Source: Amycolatopsis tucumanensis
GTDB taxonomy: Bacteria; Actinomycetota; Actinomycetes; Mycobacteriales; Pseudonocardiaceae
NCBI RefSeq assembly: GCF_021654135.1
Contig: NZ_JAKGSD010000034.1
Coordinates: forward strand, 24,883 to 88,882
Direction: 5' to 3'
Length of the DNA: 64,000 bases
Shown here piece by piece: positions 58,660 to 64,000 of this stretch. A program made the translations under genes and the position numbers. The notes beneath the pieces were generated by a model, which saw nothing but the letters and a program-made list of their open reading frames with translations, had not been told where the DNA came from and ran no database searches. The stretch's first letter is position 1. Each line of letters begins with the position of its first letter.

Positions 58660-59688
58660 ATGCGACTCGGCGTGCTGGACATCGGATCGAACTCCGCGCA
58701 GCTCCAGATCGTGGATGCCCACCCGGGCGCCCCGCCATTGCCCGCACTGGCTGTGAAAGAGCCCACACGCCTCGCCGAGCAGATCGACGAGAGCGGGGCG
58801 ATCGCGGAGGAGGGCGTCTGCCGGGCGGTGGACGCGGTCGAGTCCGCCCTCGCCGCGGCCCGCCTGCACCGCGTCGAGCAGTTGTTCCTGTTCGCGACCT
58901 CGGCGATCCGGGACGCGGCGAACCGGGACGAGATCATCAACCGGATCGAGGAGCGCACCGGCGTGCGGCCGCAGTTCCTCACCGGCGAGGACGAGGCCCG
59001 GCTGACCTACGCCGCCGCGCACCGCTGGTACGGCTGGTCCGCCGGCCGCCTGCTGCTGCTCGACATCGGCGGCGGCTCGCTGGAGATCGCCCTCGGCCGC
59101 GACGCCGAACCGCAGCTCACGCTGTCCCTGCCGCTCGGCGCGGGCAGGCTGACGCGGATGTTCCTGCCGGACGACCCGCCGTCGGTCAAACAGGTCAAGG
59201 CGATGCGGCGGCACGTGCGGGACATGCTGCGCGAGGTCGCCGACCGGCTGAGGTGGGAGGGCGTGCCTGCCCGCGCCGTCGCCACGTCGAAGACGTTCAA
59301 GCAGCTCGCCCGGCTGGCCGGGGCGCCGCCGCAGCGGCGCGGCCCGTTCGTGCGGCGCACCCTCACCGTCGACGCGCTCAACGCGTGGATCCCCCGGCTG
59401 GCCGAGATGAAGACGTCCGAACGGGCTCGCCTGCGCGGGGTGTCCGCGCCGCGCGCGCGGCAGATCCTGGCCGGCGCGATCGTCGCCAAGGCGACCATGG
59501 ACACCCTCGACATCCGCAAGGTCGACGTGTGCCCGTGGGCGTTGCGCGAGGGGATCATGCTGCACCACCTGCAGACCCTGCAGGTCTACGACGGCCTGCC
59601 GCTGCAGGCGATCAGCACCGCCGTGCCCGAGGTGTCGGGCCGGGGCGGCCCGGGTAAGTCACTGGTGGGACTGAGCCGAGGAGCGTGA
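58660..59688 (+). CDS. Exopolyphosphatase/guanosine pentaphosphatase (Ppx/GppA) family
   Basis: A 342-residue ASKHA-fold phosphatase with phosphate loops VLDIGSNSAQLQIVD (residues 4-18) and LLLDIGGGSLEIALG. It hydrolyses inorganic polyphosphate or pppGpp. The length matches the short actinobacterial form without the C-terminal HD domain. It is ten bases before the ThDP enzyme gene in the same direction, but the pathways are unrelated. Confidence 0.9.
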   Translation: MRLGVLDIGSNSAQLQIVDAHPGAPPLPALAVKEPTRLAEQIDESGAIAEEGVCRAVDAVESALAAARLHRVEQLFLFATSAIRDAANRDEIINRIEERTGVRPQFLTGEDEARLTYAAAHRWYGWSAGRLLLLDIGGGSLEIALGRDAEPQLTLSLPLGAGRLTRMFLPDDPPSVKQVKAMRRHVRDMLREVADRLRWEGVPARAVATSKTFKQLARLAGAPPQRRGPFVRRTLTVDALNAWIPRLAEMKTSERARLRGVSAPRARQILAGAIVAKATMDTLDIRKVDVCPWALREGIMLHHLQTLQVYDGLPLQAISTAVPEVSGRGGPGKSLVGLSRGA

Positions 59689-59698
59689 GGAGTCTTCC

Positions 59699-61486
59699 AT
59701 GTCGGAAACGGTCGGTGACCACCTGTTGAAGCGTCTGCGGGAGTGGGGCGTCGAGCAGGTCTTCGCCTACCCCGGCGACGGGATCAACGGGATCGTCGCC
59801 GCGTTCGGCAAGGCGGACAACGAACCTCGCTTCGTCCAAGCCCGTCACGAGGAGATGGCCGCGTTCGAGGCGGTGGGGTACGCCAAGTTCAGCGGGCACG
59901 TCGGGGTGTGCATGGCGACCTCGGGGCCGGGAGCCATCCACCTCCTCAACGGGTTGTACGACGCCAAACTCGACCACGTGCCGGTGGTCGCGATCGTCGG
60001 GCAGACCGCGCGCAGCGCGATGGGCGGGTCCTACCAGCAGGAAGTGGACCTGCAGCCGCTGTTCAAGGACGTGGCCAGCGAGTACCTGGTCGAGGTCAAC
60101 GTCGCCGAGCAGCTGCCGAACGCGCTCGACCGCGCCATCCGCACGGCGCTCGCCAAGCGCGCGCCGACGGCCGTGATCATCCCGAACGACCTGCAGGAAG
60201 AGCCGTACTCGCCGCCGAAGCACGCGTTCAAGCACGTGCCGTCCAGCCCGCCCGGCTTCCCGCACCCGGTGGTCATCCCGCCCGAGGACGAGCTGGGGCG
60301 CGCGGCGGACATCCTCAACGAAGGCGAGAAGGTCGCGATCCTGATCGGGCAGGGCGCGCGCAACGCCGCCGCCGAGGTCCGCGAGATCGCCGAGCTGACC
60401 GGCGCCGGGGTCGCGAAGGCGTTGCTGGGCAAGGACGTCCTGCCCGACGACCTGCCGTACGTGACCGGCTCGATCGGGCTGCTCGGCACGCGGCCGAGCT
60501 ACGAGATGATGCGGGACTGCGACACGCTGCTGATCGTCGGATCGAACTTCCCGTACAGCCAGTTCCTGCCCGAGTACGGCAAGGCCCGCGCGATCCAGAT
60601 CGACATCGACGGCAGCATGATCGGCATGCGTTACCCGACCGAGGTGAACCTGGTCGGCGAGGCGAAGGGCACGCTGCGGGCGCTGCTGCCGATGGTGCGG
60701 CGCAGGGAGGACCGCGCCTGGCGGGACAAGATCGAGAAGAACGTCGCGTCCTGGTGGGAGACCGTCGAGCAGCAGGCGATGGTCGAGGCGGACCCGGTCA
60801 ACCCGATGCGGGTCGTGCACGAGCTGTCGCAGCGGATCCCGGAGGACGCGATCGTCACCGCGGATTCGGGCTCGTCGACCAACTGGTACGCCCGCAACCT
60901 GCGGATGCGCGGCCGGATGCGCGGCACGCTGTCCGGCACGCTGGCGACGATGGGGCCGGGCGTGCCGTACGCGATCGGCGCGAAGTTCGCCTGCCCGGAC
61001 CGGCCGGTGATCGCGCTGGAGGGCGACGGCGCGATGCAGATGAACGGCATGGCCGAGCTGCTCACGATCCAGCGCTATCACCACCTGTGGGCCGACCCGC
61101 GGCTGGTGGTGTGCGTGTTCCACAACAACGACCTGAACCAGGTCACGTGGGAGCTGCGGGCGATGGGCGGCGCGCCGAAGTTCGAGGAGTCGCAGTCGCT
61201 GCCGGAGTTCTCCTACGCCGAGTTCGCCCGGTCGCTCGGCTTCGAGGCGGTCGCGGTGGATTCGCCGGACCAGCTGGGCCCGGCGTGGGACCGGGTGCTG
61301 TCCGCGGACCGGCCCGCGCTGCTGGACGTGCGCTGCGACCCGGAGGTGCCGCCGATCCCGCCGCACGCGACGTTCGAGCAGATCAAGAGCACGACCGAAG
61401 CGATGCTCAAGGGCGACCGCGACGCGTGGCACATCCTGGTCGAGGGCCTCAAGACCAAGGCCCAGGAGCTGCTGCCGAACCGCTAG
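59699..61486 (+). CDS. Pyruvate oxidase/dehydrogenase-like ThDP enzyme (PoxB type)
   Basis: A 595-residue thiamine-diphosphate enzyme. The N-terminal domain has VEQVFAYPGDGINGI with the catalytic Glu in ARHEEMAAFEAVGYA. The central FAD/nucleotide domain follows, then the ThDP motif GDGAMQMNGMAELLTI…FHNNDLN. No thiamine-CoA or acetolactate context is present. PoxB-like proteins feed electrons from pyruvate to the membrane or phosphate acceptors; the exact activity is inferred. Confidence 0.88.
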   Translation: MSETVGDHLLKRLREWGVEQVFAYPGDGINGIVAAFGKADNEPRFVQARHEEMAAFEAVGYAKFSGHVGVCMATSGPGAIHLLNGLYDAKLDHVPVVAIVGQTARSAMGGSYQQEVDLQPLFKDVASEYLVEVNVAEQLPNALDRAIRTALAKRAPTAVIIPNDLQEEPYSPPKHAFKHVPSSPPGFPHPVVIPPEDELGRAADILNEGEKVAILIGQGARNAAAEVREIAELTGAGVAKALLGKDVLPDDLPYVTGSIGLLGTRPSYEMMRDCDTLLIVGSNFPYSQFLPEYGKARAIQIDIDGSMIGMRYPTEVNLVGEAKGTLRALLPMVRRREDRAWRDKIEKNVASWWETVEQQAMVEADPVNPMRVVHELSQRIPEDAIVTADSGSSTNWYARNLRMRGRMRGTLSGTLATMGPGVPYAIGAKFACPDRPVIALEGDGAMQMNGMAELLTIQRYHHLWADPRLVVCVFHNNDLNQVTWELRAMGGAPKFEESQSLPEFSYAEFARSLGFEAVAVDSPDQLGPAWDRVLSADRPALLDVRCDPEVPPIPPHATFEQIKSTTEAMLKGDRDAWHILVEGLKTKAQELLPNR

Positions 61487-62625
61487 TCGGTGTCCTTGAG
61501 CCAGCTGCGGATCTCGTCGCTGTGCTCGCCGAGCTTCGGCGGCGGCTGGCGGTAGGCCGGCGGCGTCTTCGTCAGCCCGATCGGGTTGCGCACCACGTCC
61601 AGACCGCCCAGCGGCACGCGCGGCGCGAGCCCGAGCCGGTCGGCGAGCTGGAACGCCTCGGCGAGGTCGTTGACCGGCCCGCACGGCACCCCGAGGGGCG
61701 TGAGCAGCTCGAACCACTCGTCCGCCGGTCGCGTGCGCAGCCGGGCGCCGAGGAGCTCGGCCAGCTCGGCCACGTGCGCGACCCGCTGGGCGTTGGTGGT
61801 GAACCGCTCGTCGGTCGCCAGTTCCGGCACCCCGAGCGCTTCGGTGAGCGCCGCGAACTGGCGGTCGTTGCCGACGGCGATGACGATCGGCCGGTCGGCG
61901 GCCTGGAACACCTCGTACGGCGCGACCGACGGGTGCCGGTTGCCGAGAATGCCCGGCACGACATCGGCCATCACGTGGTTCGCGCTCTGGTTGACCATGC
62001 TCGACAGCAGCGAGCCGAGCAGGCTGACCTCGATCAGCTGCCCCTCGCCGGTCGCATCCCGGTGGCGCAGCGCGGACAGGATGCCGACGGCCGCGTGCAG
62101 CCCGGTCAGGACGTCCACCAGCGCGACGCCCACCTTGGTCGGCTCGCCCGGTGCGGGGCCGGTGACGCTCATCAGCCCGCCGACGGCCTGCAGCAGCAGG
62201 TCGTAGCCGGGCAGCGCCGCGCCCGCGCTGCTGCCGAAACCAGAGATCGAGCAGTACACCAGGCCCGGGTTGTCCGCCGCGAGGTCCTCGTAGCCCAGGC
62301 CGTAACGGGCCATCGTGCCCGGGCGGAAGTTCTCGACCACCACGTCGGCGCGGTCCGCCAGCGCCTTCGCCGCGGCCAGGTCGTCCGGGTCGGCGAGGTC
62401 GAGGGTGATCGAGCGCTTGTTGCGGTTGACCGACCGGAAGTAGACGGCCTCCCCGTCGGCGTGCGGCGGGCCCCACGCGCGGGTGTCGTCCCCGCCGCCG
62501 GGACGCTCGACTTTGATCACCTCGGCGCCGAGGTCGGCGAGCAGCATGGTCGCGTACGGCGCGGCGAGCACCCGGCTGAAGTCGGCGATGACGACGCCGG
62601 ACAGCGCCCCGGTTCGATCGGTCAC
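61483..62625 (-). CDS. Class III CoA-transferase (CaiB/BaiF family)
   Basis: A 380-residue enzyme. The N-terminus is VVIADFSRVLAAPYATMLLADLGAEVIKVERPGGGDDTR. The catalytic Asp is in VALVDVLTGLHA. The family moves CoA between short-chain acids. GTG start at 62625. It converges with the ThDP gene by four bases. Substrate not determinable; the upstream flavoprotein runs in the same direction after ten bases. Confidence 0.9.
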   Translation of the reverse strand: MTDRTGALSGVVIADFSRVLAAPYATMLLADLGAEVIKVERPGGGDDTRAWGPPHADGEAVYFRSVNRNKRSITLDLADPDDLAAAKALADRADVVVENFRPGTMARYGLGYEDLAADNPGLVYCSISGFGSSAGAALPGYDLLLQAVGGLMSVTGPAPGEPTKVGVALVDVLTGLHAAVGILSALRHRDATGEGQLIEVSLLGSLLSSMVNQSANHVMADVVPGILGNRHPSVAPYEVFQAADRPIVIAVGNDRQFAALTEALGVPELATDERFTTNAQRVAHVAELAELLGARLRTRPADEWFELLTPLGVPCGPVNDLAEAFQLADRLGLAPRVPLGGLDVVRNPIGLTKTPPAYRQPPPKLGEHSDEIRSWLKDTD

Positions 62626-62635
62626 ACCGTCCCTT

Positions 62636-63664
62636 CTACCTCATCACGGCCAGCTTCCGGACCACGTACCGCGCGTCGCGGCCGACGCCGCGCAGGCTCG
62701 CGGACACCAGCGTGCTCTGCCACTCCAGCCCGACGTACCCGAAGCCGGGCACCGACGTGGACACCCCGCGCCGGTGCTTCGGCATGCCGCGCTCGTCCAG
62801 CGCGCCGAGGCCGCCGAGGTAGGGCATGTCCGGCCGGTACCCGGTGGCGAGCAGGAGCGTGTCGACGGGTTCGCGGCGGCCGTCGGACCACACGACGTGG
62901 TTGCCGTCGAGCCGGGTGAACATCGGGCGGCGGTCCGGCCGCCCGGCGCGGATCAGCCCGCGGTAGTGGCCGGTGTCGATCACCGGCACGGTCGGCGGGT
63001 CGCCCTTGATGCGGCGCGGCAGGTACGCGACGCCGGTGACGGAGAACCAGAACTGCAGGTCCTTGCCCAGCGGTCGTTGCGGCGCGTACCGCACCGGCTT
63101 GCGGGTCGCGAGCGTCACCGACGACACCTCGGCCAGCTCCGCGGCGATCTGCACGCCCGAGTTGCCCGCGCCGACCACGACGATCCGCTGCCCGGCGAAC
63201 GCGCTCGGCTCGCGGTAGTCCGCCGCGTGGATCACCTTGCCCGCGAAGGAATCCAGCCCGGGCAACGCCGGCGTGTGGGGCTTGCCGAACCACCCGCTGG
63301 CGGCCACGACGACCGGCGCCTCGAACTCCTCCCCGGCCCGCACGACGAAGTTCCCGTTGCGGCGCACGGATTCCACGCAGTGCCCGGTGCGGATGTCCAC
63401 GTCCAGGCCGGCCGCGTAGTCGCGCAGGTAGGCGACCACCTCGTCGCGCACCGGGTAGTGCCGCGGATCGCCGGGAAAACGCTTGCCCGGCAAGGAACTG
63501 TAGCCCGCTGGCGAGAACAACGTCAGGCTGTCGTAATAGCGCGGCCAGGAGCCGACCGGCTCCGCACCCGCCTCCAGCACCACCGGCTTCAGCCCGGCCT
63601 CCCGCAGCGCGTTGGCCGCGGCGAGCCCGGACTGGCCGCCACCGATCACGATCGCGTCGGGCAT
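62636..63664 (-). CDS. Flavin-containing monooxygenase-like NAD(P)-binding protein
   Basis: A 342-residue protein with an N-terminal FAD motif AIVIGGGQSGLAAANAL and a second nucleotide motif RIVVVGAGNSGVQIAAEL near 170, plus FSPAGYSSLPG and LLLATGYRPDMPYL. This is the compact FMO/CzcO-like group. ATG 63664 follows GGGAGG; a GTG three bases earlier is possible. Often annotated as a putative oxidoreductase with metal-resistance links; the P-type ATPase gene is next to it, but the association is only by proximity. Confidence 0.87.
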   Translation of the reverse strand: MPDAIVIGGGQSGLAAANALREAGLKPVVLEAGAEPVGSWPRYYDSLTLFSPAGYSSLPGKRFPGDPRHYPVRDEVVAYLRDYAAGLDVDIRTGHCVESVRRNGNFVVRAGEEFEAPVVVAASGWFGKPHTPALPGLDSFAGKVIHAADYREPSAFAGQRIVVVGAGNSGVQIAAELAEVSSVTLATRKPVRYAPQRPLGKDLQFWFSVTGVAYLPRRIKGDPPTVPVIDTGHYRGLIRAGRPDRRPMFTRLDGNHVVWSDGRREPVDTLLLATGYRPDMPYLGGLGALDERGMPKHRRGVSTSVPGFGYVGLEWQSTLVSASLRGVGRDARYVVRKLAVMR

Positions 63665-63731
63665 CACGCCTCCCCAGGTCCGAAACCGCTACGGTAGTCG
63701 GCTCCCGGGGAGGCGCGAAGTTGTTACTTCC

Positions 63732-64000
63732 CTACGAGAACGCGCGCAGCCGCAGCGAGTTGCTCACCACGAACACCGAGCTCAGCGCCATCGCGGCCCC
63801 GGCGATCATCGGGTTGAGCAGGCCGAGCGCGGCCAGCGGGAGCGCCGCCACGTTGTAGGCGAACGCCCAGAACAGGTTGCTCTTGATGGTGCCGAGCGTG
63901 CGGCGCGCGAGCCGGATCGCGTCGACCGCCGCGCCCAGATCCCCACGCACCAGGGTCAGGTCGCTCGCCTCGATCGCGACGTCGGTGCCGGTGCCCATCG
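63732..64000 (-). CDS. Heavy-metal P-type ATPase, C-terminal fragment (copper-type)
   Basis: The window cuts the gene; only about the last 89 residues are visible. They contain the hinge MGTGTDVAIEASDLTLVRGDL and the final two membrane segments (IKSNLFWAFAYNVAALPLAALGLLNPMIAGAAMALSSVFVVSNSLRLR), matching CopA-like P1B ATPases. The metal-binding and phosphorylation sites lie beyond the window, so the cation is not known from the visible part. Confidence 0.88.
   Translation of the reverse strand, partial: MGTGTDVAIEASDLTLVRGDLGAAVDAIRLARRTLGTIKSNLFWAFAYNVAALPLAALGLLNPMIAGAAMALSSVFVVSNSLRLRAFS

Noticed and set aside
59612..62476. 954-residue minus-strand open frame
   Set aside because: It runs antisense through the well-supported ThDP gene and part of another frame of the CoA-transferase; no recognisable domain.

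Overview
The window is a high-GC actinomycete chromosome segment. GC content, GTG/TTG starts, four-base start/stop overlaps and gene types (tRNA adenosine deaminase pair, F420/PPOX-type enzyme, DtxR/IdeR-type iron box, PafBC-type promoters) point to Pseudonocardiaceae, most likely Amycolatopsis or a relative. This assignment is inference; no rRNA or other decisive marker is present.

Region 1, positions 1 to about 16,260, looks like an accessory biosynthetic island. Spot counts of 60-base lines give 62% GC at 2281 against 75% at 20881. It holds the end of a dipeptide-type ABC importer. A four-gene minus-strand operon (legB, legC, acetyltransferase, legG) follows, for a 2,4-diacetamido-2,4,6-trideoxyhexose. 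After it come two CocE/NonD-type serine hydrolases, a drug-type MFS exporter, a short-chain dehydrogenase, a ketoacyl-ACP synthase III homologue and a CBS-nucleotidyltransferase resembling PtmE. The sugar genes match the first half of legionaminic acid synthesis, but no NeuB or NeuA homologue is in the window. The KAS III, dehydrogenase and hydrolases suggest a decorated natural product.

Region 2, 16.4 to 33.1 kb, is mostly ordinary chromosome: an XRE-type regulator, lipase-like hydrolase, methyltransferase, two tRNA-Ser genes, an FtsK/HerA-type ATPase cassette with small coiled-coil partners, a decayed IS5-type element, a YbaB-like protein, a secreted nuclease, tadA with its partner, an M20 amidohydrolase, tyrA and a small antitoxin-like protein.

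Region 3, 33.1 to 39.2 kb, is the most unusual part. Six minus-strand genes in two operons encode a TPR-CHAT protease, a 160-residue unknown, an ECF-like sigma factor, a chagasin-type cysteine protease inhibitor, a protein with eight exact-period 33-bp repeats, and an intracellular papain-like protease. Both operons carry the same upstream element, AAAC-N9-TGTGTATCTGGCG. The repeat protein and the papain also share a C-terminal domain. I read this as a self-regulated protease/sigma-factor signalling module, loosely comparable to the TPR-CHAT/Csx30/sigma arrangement of type III-E CRISPR systems but with no CRISPR genes here.

Region 4, 39.2 to 64 kb, is housekeeping and transport: an SGNH hydrolase, an NAD(P)-binding protein divergent from a TetR regulator with a clear operator, a MarR/GbsR regulator divergent from an antibiotic-type ABC exporter, an MFS protein with a succinate-semialdehyde dehydrogenase-like gene, a LysE exporter, an iron-siderophore importer controlled by an iron box, small regulators and enzymes, a GH1 glycosidase, cutA, a Ppx/GppA phosphatase, a pyruvate-oxidase-like ThDP enzyme, a class III CoA-transferase, a flavin monooxygenase-like protein, and the 3' end of a heavy-metal P-type ATPase that runs off the window.
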